From: Paenibacillus sp. NEAU-GSW1
GTDB lineage: Bacteria; Bacillota; Bacilli; Paenibacillales; Paenibacillaceae
Reading direction: 5' to 3'
Length of the DNA stretch: 64,000 nt
Assembly (NCBI RefSeq): GCF_009737085.1
Contig: NZ_WOVL01000005.1
Span: 62,001-126,000, forward strand
In this document: one piece after another, positions 35,281 to 43,831 of the stretch
Layout: every line of letters starts with the position of its first letter
Numbering within the stretch: position 1 is the stretch's first letter
Translations under genes and position numbers: made by a program
Notes under the pieces: generated by a model
Seen by the model: the letters and a program-made list of their open reading frames with translations, nothing else
Told to the model about the DNA's origin: nothing
Databases searched by the model: none

Positions 35281-36825
35281 ATGGCAATAAAACGGCAATG
35301 GCGCGCAACGGAAGATGAGGGCAAGGTTTTCCCCGGATTATCTTATGCGAGAACGGTACTGGCGCCTGCCTACGGCAATGCCAAGCGCCAGCTTCTCGAG
35401 CCGATGATTGCGATTCATAAAGCGCATCTCATTATGCTTCGGGAGCGCGGACTTATGCGCAATGAGAATGCGCAGCTGACGGCAAAGGCGCTGCTCGGCC
35501 TCGATATTCATAAACTTCGCAGCGGAACGTATACCGGCAAGTTTGAGGATTTGTTTTTCGAGGTTGAGCAGCAGCTGCTCGAGCTCTCGGCGGAAGCTTC
35601 GGGCAATTTGCATCTGGCGCGAAGCCGCAACGATATGGGTATCGCCATCTATCGCATCGTGCTGCGAGAGAAGCTTGCCGCCACGATGGATGCGGCGCTT
35701 GAGCTGCATGATGCGCTTCGCCGTTTCGCGGATAAGCATGCGGAGACGATAATGATCGCCCACACGCATACGCAGCAGGCGCAGCCGACAACGATCGGAC
35801 ACTATGCAGCGGCTGTGACAGATTCGCTGGCCCGTGATATTCGCCGGTTGAAATCAGCGTATGAGGGTTGCAATGCGAGCAGCATGGGAGCTGCAGCATT
35901 GACAACGTCCGGCTTTGCGATTAGCCGCGAACGGGTGGCGGAGCTGCTTGGATTCAACAGCGTTATTGAGAACAGCTACGATGCGGTAAGCGGCGCTGAC
36001 TATGTCGGCGAAACGGCTTCGGCTGTGCAGCTGGCTGCGATCGGCTTGGGCAGATTCGCGCAGGAGCTGCTGCTATGGTGCATGCAGGAATTTGCCGTGG
36101 CTAAGGTGGCCGCGCCTTATGTGCAAATCAGCTCCATCATGCCGCAAAAACGCAATCCGGTATCGGTCGAGCATGTCCGGTCGCTGCTATCAAGCGCCGC
36201 AGGCGATGCGCAGACGGTACTCGCGATGATTCACAATACGCCGTTCGGCGACATTGTCGATACCGAAGATGATTTGCAGCCTTACGCTTGGCGCAGCTTA
36301 AGCACGCTTGAAGCCGTGTACGGTTTGTTAGCGAAAGTGATCGATACGCTCGAGATCGATAAGGACGTTTTGCGCAAACGCGCCTACGACAGCTTTGCGA
36401 CGGTAACGGAGCTCGCGGATACGCTCGTTCGGGAGGAAGGGCTAAGCTTCCGGCTTGCCCACTCCATTGTGAGCAAGTTTGTCGCCAAGGCGGCTGAGCG
36501 GGGAGAACGCGTTCGCGGTCTAAGCCTGTCTTCTTTGAAAGAAGCGGCTGCAGCCGCTGGTCTTAAGCAGCCGCTCAAGCTATCGGCTGAAGCATTCCAT
36601 CTCGCGCTTGATCCGGAGCGCTTCGTGCGCATCCGTACTCTCCGAGGCGGACCCGCGCCAGAAGAGCTGCGGCGAGCATTGGGCGAGCAGGCCAAAAGGC
36701 AGGCGGAGCATCGCGCGTGGCTGGAGGAAGAGGCGCAAAAGCAAGAAGCGGCGATGAAGGCGCTGGATGACATTTTAACGGAATGGACAGCAGAGAAGCG
36801 AGCAAAGAGCGAAAAAAATGATTGA
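35281..36825 (+). CDS. Argininosuccinate lyase-like enzyme (C-N lyase)
   Basis: 514 aa, longer than typical ArgH (about 460). It belongs to the fumarase/aspartase superfamily: LARSRNDMG matches the ArgH SRND region, HTHTQQAQPTTIGHY carries the conserved catalytic His (about residue 161), and SSIMPQKRNPVSVEHVRS is the superfamily signature with the catalytic Ser (about 283). Compared with canonical ArgH (SSIMPQKKNPD), the residues following the signature differ. No argG or other arginine gene is near; an amidohydrolase and an ABC importer follow. A role in catabolism of an imported N-substituted aspartate/succinate-like compound is plausible. Arginine biosynthesis remains the alternative. The charged C-terminal tail is helical. 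Confidence 0.8.
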   Translation: MAIKRQWRATEDEGKVFPGLSYARTVLAPAYGNAKRQLLEPMIAIHKAHLIMLRERGLMRNENAQLTAKALLGLDIHKLRSGTYTGKFEDLFFEVEQQLLELSAEASGNLHLARSRNDMGIAIYRIVLREKLAATMDAALELHDALRRFADKHAETIMIAHTHTQQAQPTTIGHYAAAVTDSLARDIRRLKSAYEGCNASSMGAAALTTSGFAISRERVAELLGFNSVIENSYDAVSGADYVGETASAVQLAAIGLGRFAQELLLWCMQEFAVAKVAAPYVQISSIMPQKRNPVSVEHVRSLLSSAAGDAQTVLAMIHNTPFGDIVDTEDDLQPYAWRSLSTLEAVYGLLAKVIDTLEIDKDVLRKRAYDSFATVTELADTLVREEGLSFRLAHSIVSKFVAKAAERGERVRGLSLSSLKEAAAAAGLKQPLKLSAEAFHLALDPERFVRIRTLRGGPAPEELRRALGEQAKRQAEHRAWLEEEAQKQEAAMKALDDILTEWTAEKRAKSEKND

Positions 36826-36837
36826 GATGAAAAGGTG

Positions 36838-36884
36838 TGACTTTGGGCCCCGCTCAAAGATACTGATATCAGAGGTGAACGCAT
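36838..36884 (+). promoter_or_regulatory. Leader element copy 2
   Basis: GTGACTTTGGGCCCCGCTCAAAG, written here as GTGACTTTGGG and CCCGCTCAAAG (36837-36859), is followed by ATACTGATATCAGAGGTGAACGC, that is, the core ATACTGATATC plus AGAGGTGA, and the ATG at 36885. It shares order and spacing with copies before 39323 and 59793. Confidence 0.6.
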
Positions 36885-37856
36885 ATGTTCCGCAACCATT
36901 CATTTAAGGTATATGACATACACGGACATTTGCCGTATCGGATTCAAGGAGGCGGCATTCAGCAGAAAAAGCACGAGTTGATCTCCCGTTACGGGGCGGA
37001 GCGTGCCGAACGGATGCGTCTCACATGGGATTTTCCGGAGATTCAACCGCATAATCCGGAGCATGATACGACTCCGCTAATTGACCGCTGGGCGCAGGAG
37101 CTGGACAAATACGGCATTGGCGGACTTAACTTTCTAACCGCCCTCGATAACGACAACATGGCGGATCAGCTGGCGCGGTATCCGGATCGGTTCACCGGCT
37201 TCGCGTTCCATCCGATTGAAGCGCCGGACGCGGCGGAGGAGCTGAAACGGGCGGTCAACGAGCTGGGCTTGAAGGGCTATAAGCTCTTCGGCCCGTTGAC
37301 GCAAGTTCCGTTCGACGATCCGTCGCTTGCCCCGGTGTGGACTTTTCTGGCGGAAAAAAAGCTGCCCGTGCTCATTCATTTCGGACTGCTGGGCCATGCC
37401 GGAGGCATCGTCCATCATCCGAATATTAATCCGCTGGCTATTTTCAATACGGCGCGCGAGTATCCGGATATTCCGTTCATCATTCCGCATTTCGGCGCAG
37501 GCTACTTCCAGGAGCTGCTCCACTTGTGCTGGAGCTGCCCGAACGTGTCGATTGACACGTCCGGTTCGAATCAGTGGATTCGCTGGATGCCCTACGAATT
37601 GACGCTGGAATCGCTGTTCCGCAAAACGTATGAGCTGATCGGGCCGGAGAGAATTATTTTTGGCACGGACGCCATCGGCTTCCCGCGCGGCTATCCTTAT
37701 CGGTACTTGCAGGACCAAGTACGGGTGGCGCGTGATCTCCGATTCAGCGAAACCGAGATCGAGAACATTTTTGGCAACAACGCCAGAAGGCTGCTGAGGC
37801 TTGAAATCGCGGGTTCGTCCTCCGCAGCCGGCACGGCGACTAAACATACGATATAA
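36885..37856 (+). CDS. Amidohydrolase family protein (PF04909 type)
   Basis: 323 aa from ATG 36885. TIM-barrel metal-dependent hydrolase: N-terminal metal motif VYDIHGHL (H-x-H), a Lys in GLKGYKLFGPL, VLIHFGLLGHAGG, the barrel His in FIIPHFGAGYFQEL, NVSIDTSGSNQW and the terminal Asp in IIFGTDAIGFPRGYP. This amidohydrolase-2 group includes decarboxylases and lactonases acting on aromatic or dicarboxylic compounds. It lies 59 bases after the argH-like gene and just before a binding protein gene, consistent with a step in breakdown of the imported substrate. Confidence 0.88.
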   Translation: MFRNHSFKVYDIHGHLPYRIQGGGIQQKKHELISRYGAERAERMRLTWDFPEIQPHNPEHDTTPLIDRWAQELDKYGIGGLNFLTALDNDNMADQLARYPDRFTGFAFHPIEAPDAAEELKRAVNELGLKGYKLFGPLTQVPFDDPSLAPVWTFLAEKKLPVLIHFGLLGHAGGIVHHPNINPLAIFNTAREYPDIPFIIPHFGAGYFQELLHLCWSCPNVSIDTSGSNQWIRWMPYELTLESLFRKTYELIGPERIIFGTDAIGFPRGYPYRYLQDQVRVARDLRFSETEIENIFGNNARRLLRLEIAGSSSAAGTATKHTI

Positions 37857-37874
37857 ATTTTGGGAGGGTTTAGG

Positions 37875-39245
37875 ATGAAGAAGAAACCGATACTTACGAT
37901 TAGCTCCGCATTGCTGGCATTAGCTGTTGTGCTCGCAGGATGCGGCAACGGCAATGACAACGGAAATGCGGGAAAAGAAAACCAGGCGGCAACCGCCGAG
38001 CCGGACAAGGCCGCAGAGCAAGCATCGGCGGCGCCTGCGCTGGATCCTGACAAAAAAGTAACGATTGAATATTGGCAGTATGAATTTCCAGCTAAAGTCG
38101 AACTGATCCAATCGCTTATTGAAGAGTTCCAGCAGGAGCATCCGAATATTACGGTCAAACAAACGAATTTCCCGTACGACCAATACAATCAAAAGGTAGC
38201 GGCTCTCGTGCCTGCGGGCAAAGGGCCGGATGTCATCAATCTTTATTACGGATGGCTGCCTAAATACGTATCCTCCGGTTATTTGCAGCCGTTGCCGGAA
38301 GCTGATTTCCCGTCTGCTGAGATTGAAAAGAACTTTTTCCCGTTCGTTGAGACAGCCAAGCTGAACGGCAGCTACTACGCGCTTCCAACTGGCGTGCGTA
38401 CGCTCGGACTCTTTTATAACAAAGATTTGTTTACGAAAGCAGGCCTCGATCCGAACAAGCCGCCAACAACTTGGGAGGAGCTTGTGACCTACGCGAAGCA
38501 ACTGACGGAGACGGACGACAAAGGGCAGTTTGTTGTCGAAGGGTTTGGCTGGGAGCCGGGCTCGCAGCTGCATCACTGGTTCCGCGACGGCCTGCTCTAT
38601 CAAGTGGGAGCGAAGGATACGAGCGACGACCGCAAGAAAATTTTGTGGAACGAAACGCCGGCTGGGCTTGAAGCCTTCAACTATTTGATCGACTTCGCGA
38701 AGAAACATAAGGTCGGCATCAACGGTTTCTACAACGATGACGCGAACGCGTTCAAGACAGGCCATGCAGCGATCAATGTGGACGGCTCGTACCGCCTCGG
38801 ATCGCTCAAGAAAGACGTGCCGGATTTGAACTACGCCATCGCGCCGTTGCCGGCGTACAAAAACAAATCGACGCAAGCGTCGTTCTGGGCTAACGCTATT
38901 CCTTCGACGGTGAAGGGCGACAAGCTTGCCGCAGCCGTTGAGTTCTTGAAGTTTTTAACAAGCAAAGGCGTGCAGGAGCAATGGGTGGAAAAGATCGGCG
39001 AGCTGCCTGCGCAGAAGGAAGTGGCACTTCAGGACAAATACGTTAATGACGAGAAGCTTGGCCCGTTTATTTCGCAGCTTCCGGACGGCAGAGCGCATTT
39101 CTTTATTGACGAAGTGCAGGAGCGGACGCTGTTCGTCGAAGCTGTCGATCAGGTGCTGCTGAACGATGTGCCGGCCGAGAAAGCTTTTGAGGAGCTCGTT
39201 GCCAAGACGCAAAAGCTGTATGACGATTACTGGGCGAAAAAATAA
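37875..39245 (+). CDS. ABC transporter extracellular solute-binding lipoprotein
   Basis: 456 aa from ATG 37875 (GGGAGGG at 37861-37867). Lipobox LAGCG with lipidated Cys at residue 23, then an Asn/Ala-rich linker. The body resembles family 1 sugar-binding proteins: VTIEYWQYEFPAKVELIQSLIEEFQQEHPNITV, KGPDVINLYYGWLPKYVSSGYLQPL, YALPTGVRTLGLFYNKDLF, and GHAAINVDGSYRLGSL. Its position after two metabolic enzymes argues for a substrate other than a plain sugar. First gene of the importer. Confidence 0.92.
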   Translation: MKKKPILTISSALLALAVVLAGCGNGNDNGNAGKENQAATAEPDKAAEQASAAPALDPDKKVTIEYWQYEFPAKVELIQSLIEEFQQEHPNITVKQTNFPYDQYNQKVAALVPAGKGPDVINLYYGWLPKYVSSGYLQPLPEADFPSAEIEKNFFPFVETAKLNGSYYALPTGVRTLGLFYNKDLFTKAGLDPNKPPTTWEELVTYAKQLTETDDKGQFVVEGFGWEPGSQLHHWFRDGLLYQVGAKDTSDDRKKILWNETPAGLEAFNYLIDFAKKHKVGINGFYNDDANAFKTGHAAINVDGSYRLGSLKKDVPDLNYAIAPLPAYKNKSTQASFWANAIPSTVKGDKLAAAVEFLKFLTSKGVQEQWVEKIGELPAQKEVALQDKYVNDEKLGPFISQLPDGRAHFFIDEVQERTLFVEAVDQVLLNDVPAEKAFEELVAKTQKLYDDYWAKK

Positions 39246-39254
39246 CGTGATCAT

Positions 39255-39322
39255 GAAGTGACTTTGAACGTGGAGTGAATTTGAGCTCAGCTCAAAGATC
39301 CTGATGTCAAGGAGGCCACCGC
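39255..39322 (+). promoter_or_regulatory. Leader element copy 3
   Basis: AAGTGACTTTGAACG (39255-39269), then TTTGAGC-TCA-GCTCAAA (39280-39296, perfect 7-bp arms), then GATCCTGATGTCAAGGAGG (39297-39315) and ATG 39323. TCCT and AGGA (39299-39302 and 39310-39313) could pair and hide the ribosome binding site. Nearly identical to the copy before the sugar dehydrogenase at 59.8 kb. Confidence 0.65.
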
Positions 39323-40294
39323 ATGGGAAGGGCAATCGATTCGGCTGCGCCTGCCGCCGCAGGCAGCGGCGAGCTGCAACGGCAGCGGCATAGTCTGCTG
39401 TCGCGATTACGGGGCGCCGGTCTAGGGCTCAGAGGCAAAAGATATTTGTTCATTTACAGCTGCCTGCTGCTGCCGCTGCTGTTTTTCGCAGCGGTGAGGC
39501 TGCTGCCGATCGTTTATTCCTTTAACGTCGGGTTCAGCGAATGGGATATGCTGTCGCCGGAAAAGCCGTTTGTCGGCTTGGCCAACTACATCTCGTTGTT
39601 CAAGGACGAAGTGTTTCTCCAAACGATCCGCAACACGGCCGTTTACGTCGTCGTCGGCGTGCCGGGCCAGCTGGCCGCGGGGCTGGGCGTCGCGCTGCTT
39701 CTGCAGCGGGTCGTCCGCCTGCGGACGTTTTACCGGACAGCTTATTTCATCCCGTACATTACGAGCGTCGTTGCCGTAAGCTGGGTTTTTCGCTGGATTC
39801 TTATGAAGAACGGCGTTGCCAACGCGCTGCTGCTTGAGCTTGGGCTTGATGCGCAGCCGTTCCTCTATTCGCCGACCCAGTCGATATTGTGGATTATCGC
39901 TGCGATGATCTGGCAGAGCATCGGATTTCAAATGCTCGTCTTTCTAGCCGGACTGGAAAACATTCCGCGAATCTATTACGAAGCGGCCGCAATCGACGGC
40001 GCGGGAGGCTGGAGCCGATTCCGGCATGTAACGATACCGCTGCTCAATCCGGTGCTGCTTTTCTCGGCCGTCATCGCGAGCATCAGCTTTCTCCAGTCGT
40101 TTACGCAGGCGTTGAACATGACTGGAGGCGGACCGCTGAATTCGACGAATACGATCGTGCTGTACATTTACAATACCGCTTTTAAAAGCTTCGAGATGGG
40201 CAAGGCGTCTGCGGCAACCGTCGTGCTGTTCGCCATTATTTTGGCCTTTACCGTGCTGCAGCTGAAAGTGTTGAACCGGAAGGTCGAGTATTAG
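39323..40294 (+). CDS. ABC transporter permease (MalF/UgpA type)
   Basis: 323 aa from ATG 39323 (AAGGAGG upstream). After a polar N-terminus six membrane segments are visible. The EAA loop reads YYEAAAIDGAGGWSRFRHVTIPLLNPVLLF, and the GPLNSTNTIVLYIYNTAFKSFEMGKASAATVVLFAII segment is standard for carbohydrate-type permeases. First membrane subunit of the importer. It is separated from the binding-protein gene by 77 bases containing the leader element, which may adjust its expression. Confidence 0.92.
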   Translation: MGRAIDSAAPAAAGSGELQRQRHSLLSRLRGAGLGLRGKRYLFIYSCLLLPLLFFAAVRLLPIVYSFNVGFSEWDMLSPEKPFVGLANYISLFKDEVFLQTIRNTAVYVVVGVPGQLAAGLGVALLLQRVVRLRTFYRTAYFIPYITSVVAVSWVFRWILMKNGVANALLLELGLDAQPFLYSPTQSILWIIAAMIWQSIGFQMLVFLAGLENIPRIYYEAAAIDGAGGWSRFRHVTIPLLNPVLLFSAVIASISFLQSFTQALNMTGGGPLNSTNTIVLYIYNTAFKSFEMGKASAATVVLFAIILAFTVLQLKVLNRKVEY

Positions 40295-40314
40295 GGAAGG
40301 GGGAGTATGGAGGC

Positions 40315-41193
40315 ATGGGCAAAATAAGCGGCGCAAGCTCGAGGATGGCGGAAGGCGGAAGCGCGCGGGCAATCGCTAGGCAGCGAGCAGGTTTGGCTAT
40401 CGGCTACTTGCTCTTGACTGCGGGCGTTTCGGTCATGGTATTCCCTTTCCTATGGATGATCGCGACCTCGCTGAAGGCTCCAAGCGAGATGTATTCGCTT
40501 AGCCTTATTCCAGATGCTCCGGCTTGGGGCAACTATTCCGCGCTGTTCAGCGAGACGTCCTTTGACGCGTGGATCGTCAATAGCTTTATCGTTGCGGCAA
40601 TTGCGACGGCGAGCGTTTGTTTATTCGATACGGTGATCGGCTACATTTTGGCGAAGTTTCATTTTCACGGCAAAAAAACGATCTATCTACTGATTCTAAG
40701 CACTTTAATGGTGCCCACGGAAATGCTCATTATTCCTTGGTTTCTTTATTCCTCGAAGCTCGGCTGGGTAGATACGTACTGGGGCATTCTGTTTCCGGGG
40801 CTCATCACGGCGTTTGGCATTTTCCTCGTGAAGCAGTTCATGGAATCGGTGCCTTCCGACCTGTTGGACGCTGCTAGAATCGACGGGATGAGCGAGCTGG
40901 GCATTATGTTCAAAATCGCCTTTCCGCTCGTCCGTTTGGCTATTGCGACGCTTTGCATACTGTCCTTTTTAGGCAGCTGGAACTCCTTTATTTGGCCGTT
41001 GATCGTTACGCAGACGGAGGGACGGTTCACGATTCCGGTCGGGATGGCGTTTTTCTCCAGCGAAGCGAAGGACAGCAGCAATTGGATTCAGATTATGGCA
41101 GGCGCGACGATTTCAGTCATTCCGCTTATTATCGTTTTTATTATTTTTCAAAAACAGATCATTCGCGGCGTCGCAACGACCGGGCTCAAATAA
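40315..41193 (+). CDS. ABC transporter permease (MalG/UgpE type)
   Basis: 292 aa from ATG 40315 (TGGAGG upstream), 20 bases after the first permease. The sequence VFPFLWMIATSLKAPSEMY, the EAA loop LLDAARIDGMSELGIMFKIAFPLVRLAIATL and the C-terminal end QKQIIRGVATTGLK are diagnostic. No ATPase gene follows; like most sugar-type importers, it probably uses a shared MsmX-like ATPase encoded elsewhere (inference). Confidence 0.92.
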   Translation: MGKISGASSRMAEGGSARAIARQRAGLAIGYLLLTAGVSVMVFPFLWMIATSLKAPSEMYSLSLIPDAPAWGNYSALFSETSFDAWIVNSFIVAAIATASVCLFDTVIGYILAKFHFHGKKTIYLLILSTLMVPTEMLIIPWFLYSSKLGWVDTYWGILFPGLITAFGIFLVKQFMESVPSDLLDAARIDGMSELGIMFKIAFPLVRLAIATLCILSFLGSWNSFIWPLIVTQTEGRFTIPVGMAFFSSEAKDSSNWIQIMAGATISVIPLIIVFIIFQKQIIRGVATTGLK

Positions 41194-41215
41194 TAAGCTG
41201 GGGGCGGCGGGGATG

Positions 41216-41262
41216 AAAAAAGGCCTTTCGGTCGGAGAATTATTCCGCCGGAGGCCTTTTTC
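41216..41262. terminator. Bidirectional terminator between convergent genes
   Basis: AAAAAGGCCT (41217-41226) pairs with AGGCCTTTTT (41252-41261); the loop carries further CGG/CCG pairing. It serves both the permease gene (+) and the peptidase gene (-), whose stop it touches. Confidence 0.8.
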
Positions 41263-41887
41263 CGCGTTTCAATTGTTTGATGGAATAGCCGAAATCCATT
41301 TGCAGATGAGGGTAATCGCGGAAGCTTTTCCAGTCTCCTCCCCAAGTGAAGCCAAGCTTCTTGGCGATTGCGACGACCTCCATCCAATCCGCGTTGCCGT
41401 TGCCGTTGCCGTCGTATTCCATATCCCATACGACCGTGTTGTCTTCGACTGTAAGCAACGCGAAATCGACTGCCAGACCATAGTTGTGATAAGAGTCGCC
41501 GCCGCGAACGTTCGTCACGATTGGTCCGTCCGTCGTGCGGCCTTGCTCGTAGAGGGCATCCTGCTCCTCGTTCGATCGAGCGTCATCCGTAATGAGAATC
41601 GTAATGCCGATGCTAGCCGTTTGCGCGATGAGCTTATCTGTTTTGGCTGCGACGATGGGATGCAGCTGCGGCTTTTCCGCCGCCGGCGCTTTCGGAGCGG
41701 TCTTGTCAGCCGATGGCGTGGAGAGCCGTTCCTCCAGCGCGCCGAGCCCGCTGATACCGCTCCAGACCAGGGCGGCAATCATGGCAAGGACGACCGTTGT
41801 CATGAGCGGATTGCGTTTCGCTTTCGGTCTTGCTAGACGTTGTCCGATACTGCGCTCCAATTGAGGCCAATCATTTTGTGAGTTCAT
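41240..41887 (-). CDS. M15 family peptidoglycan peptidase (CwlK-like)
   Basis: 215 aa from ATG 41887 (AGGAG upstream). One N-terminal membrane segment (residues about 26-46) acts as an anchor or uncleaved signal, then a Pro/Ala-rich linker. The M15 zinc site appears as SYHNYGLAVDF (SxHxxGxAxD) and DYPHLQMDFG; GRTTDGPIVTNVRGG is the preceding substrate loop. B. subtilis CwlK, an L-alanyl-D-glutamate endopeptidase, has the same core. Acts on cell-wall peptides outside the membrane. Confidence 0.9.
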   Translation of the reverse strand: MNSQNDWPQLERSIGQRLARPKAKRNPLMTTVVLAMIAALVWSGISGLGALEERLSTPSADKTAPKAPAAEKPQLHPIVAAKTDKLIAQTASIGITILITDDARSNEEQDALYEQGRTTDGPIVTNVRGGDSYHNYGLAVDFALLTVEDNTVVWDMEYDGNGNGNADWMEVVAIAKKLGFTWGGDWKSFRDYPHLQMDFGYSIKQLKRGKRPPAE

Positions 41888-42032
41888 ATTTCTAGTAATC
41901 TCCTAAACTAGCTTCTATCATACCAGTGTAGCATAGAAGGTTTACGCTTACCCCCGACCTAAGCCTAATTTTGTTTTATGCGTTGTGCTATGATGGGGTT
42001 GTGAATTCATTGATGTAAGGAGGTTGGTTCGG

Positions 42033-43010
42033 ATGAAATTGGTGCTCAAAGGCATTCACCATGTATCCGCGATTACGGCAAACGCCAAGCAAAACTTTGA
42101 TTTTTACACGAAGGTGCTGGGGCTTCGATTAATTAAAAAAACGGTGAATCAGGACGATACGTCATCCTACCATTTGTTTTATGGTGATGAGTCGGGCAGT
42201 CCCGGAACGGAACTGACTTTTTTCGATATACCGATGGCCGGAAGAACGCTGGAAGGAGTAAGCGGCATATCGGCACTTTCGCTCCGCGTGTTGAATAATG
42301 ACGCTCTGGACTATTGGGAGGCCCGGCTTTCCGAGCATGGAGTTGCCCATGATGGGATCGCCTTGCGGGCAGGTCGGCTAACGCTAGCGTTTCGGGATTT
42401 CGAGGGGCAGCGGTTCATTCTCGTTTCGGATGAAGACAACGAAGGCGTCGCCGGAGGAAAACCGTGGGCGAAAAGCCCGGTGCCGCCGGAGTATGCCATA
42501 ATCGGACTTGGTCCGGTGCAGTTGACGGTCAGCGATGTTGAACCGACAGAGCAGGTGCTGGCGGAGCTGATGGGCTTCCGTCGAAAAGGCGAATATCCGT
42601 CGACCGTAGCAGGACAGCCGGACATTATCGTGTTTGAAACGGGTGAAGGCGGCAGCGGCGCCGAAATTCACATTGAGCTGCGCCATGATCTGCCGCATGA
42701 ACGGCTTGGGCGCGGCGGTGTGCACCATGTGGCGTTTCGGGTCGACAACGACGAAGAGCTTCACGCTTGGGTCGAACGGCTGCGTGACGCTCGTATCGCC
42801 AGCTCCGGTTACGTCGACCGGTTTTATTTCCACTCGCTTTATTTCCGCGAGCCCAACGGCATTTTGTTCGAGCTGGCGACGGACGGTCCGGGCTTTGCGA
42901 CCGACGAGCACATCGACAGCCTGGGCGAGTCGCTGGCGCTGCCGCCGTTTCTCGAGCCGCGGCGCGATGAGATTGAGGCGCGACTGAAGCCGCTGGATAC
43001 GCGGCAATAA
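42033..43010 (+). CDS. Ring-cleaving dioxygenase, MhqO/glyoxalase family
   Basis: 325 aa from ATG 42033 (AAGGAGG at 42018-42024). Two vicinal-oxygen-chelate halves: KGIHHVSAITANAKQNFDFYTKVLGLRLIKKTVNQDD with the first metal His, and GGVHHVAFRVDNDEELHAW with the second, plus the Glu ligand in NGILFELATDGPGF. Bacillus MhqO/MhqA proteins of this group degrade quinones or hydroquinones. No MarR-type MhqR regulator adjoins. TGATGTAAGGAGG before the ATG resembles the end of the recurrent leader element. Confidence 0.9.
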   Translation: MKLVLKGIHHVSAITANAKQNFDFYTKVLGLRLIKKTVNQDDTSSYHLFYGDESGSPGTELTFFDIPMAGRTLEGVSGISALSLRVLNNDALDYWEARLSEHGVAHDGIALRAGRLTLAFRDFEGQRFILVSDEDNEGVAGGKPWAKSPVPPEYAIIGLGPVQLTVSDVEPTEQVLAELMGFRRKGEYPSTVAGQPDIIVFETGEGGSGAEIHIELRHDLPHERLGRGGVHHVAFRVDNDEELHAWVERLRDARIASSGYVDRFYFHSLYFREPNGILFELATDGPGFATDEHIDSLGESLALPPFLEPRRDEIEARLKPLDTRQ

Positions 43011-43067
43011 GCGCGGCGGCGGGGCGAAGTGACGCCCGCAAGCGATGCAAGCGGGGCGAGCGTGGTA

Positions 43068-43375
43068 TGCCTGATCTAAGGCCGAAAACGGCCTTAGATT
43101 GCGCGAGCGGTGCGAGCCAGTGCGATGTAAGGCCAGAAACGGCCTTACAAGGGCGGCCGCGCGGGTCGGCGAGCGTGGAGTGCCTGATGTAAGGCCGAAA
43201 ATGGCCTTAGATTGCGCGAGCGGGGCGAGCCAGTGCGATGTAAGGCCGAAAACGGCCTTACAAGGGCGGCCGCGCGGGTCGGCGAGCGTGGAGTGCCTGA
43301 TCTAAGGCCGAAAACGGCCTTAGATTGCGCGGATGGGGCGAGCCAGTGCGATGTAAGGCCGAAAACAGCCTTACA
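43068..43375. repeat. Tandem twin-palindrome array, period 113 bp (3 units)
   Basis: The core TAAGGCCGAAAACGGCCTTA begins at 43077, 43190 and 43303 (113 bp apart), with a second copy 51 bp after each (43128, 43241, 43354). GCGAGCGGGGCGAGCCAGTG fills the inner spacer and GGGCGGCCGCGCGGGTCGGC the outer one. Single changes (AAAATGG at 43198-43204, AAACAGCC at 43365) break symmetry in some copies. Spacing and period are identical to the 24.7 kb array though the sequence differs. Open frames through the array are artefacts of the 113-bp phase. Confidence 0.92.
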
Positions 43376-43524
43376 TCGCTTTTTACACTTCGGCCAGCAA
43401 TTTACCCCTTTATAGGAAACGGTCTTACAACGCTGCCAATAACTTAACGGTGCCGCGCCTAAAGTCGTTTGATAGGATAAAGAGATTGCCGCTCTGTAAA
43501 CTAGCTAATAGAGTTTCAGAGCGC

Positions 43525-43815
43525 GTTTTGCTGCGCAAAACTAAGCCAATGCTCTCGGAGCGCGTTTTGCGCCGCAAAACTAATTAACAGCTTTCGAAGC
43601 AGTTTTGCTCCGCAAAACTAAGCAACAGCTTTCGAAGCAAGTTTTGCTCCGCAAAACTAAGCAACAGCTTTCGAAGCAAGTTTTGCTGCGCAAAACTAAG
43701 CCAATGCTCTCGGAGCGCGTTTTGCGCCGCAAAACTAAGCAACAGCTTTCGAAGCAAGTTTTGCTCCGCAAAACTAAGCAACAGCTTTCGAAGCAAGTTT
43801 TGCTCCGCAAAACTT
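43525..43815. repeat. Tandem palindrome array, period 39 bp (8 copies)
   Basis: Palindromes of the type AGTTTTGCTCCGCAAAACT start (GTTTTGC) at 43525, 43564, 43602, 43641, 43680, 43719, 43758 and 43797: 39 bp apart except one 38-bp step. Spacers alternate between two kinds, AAGCAACAGCTTTCGAAGCA and AAGCCAATGCTCTCGGAGCG. The spacer itself contains the palindrome GCTTTCGAAGC. The last copy touches the ribosome binding site of the SLH/GH18 gene. All six frames are poor in stops here, producing false ORFs. Confidence 0.92.
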
Positions 43816-43831
43816 TTAGGAGGATCTTTTT

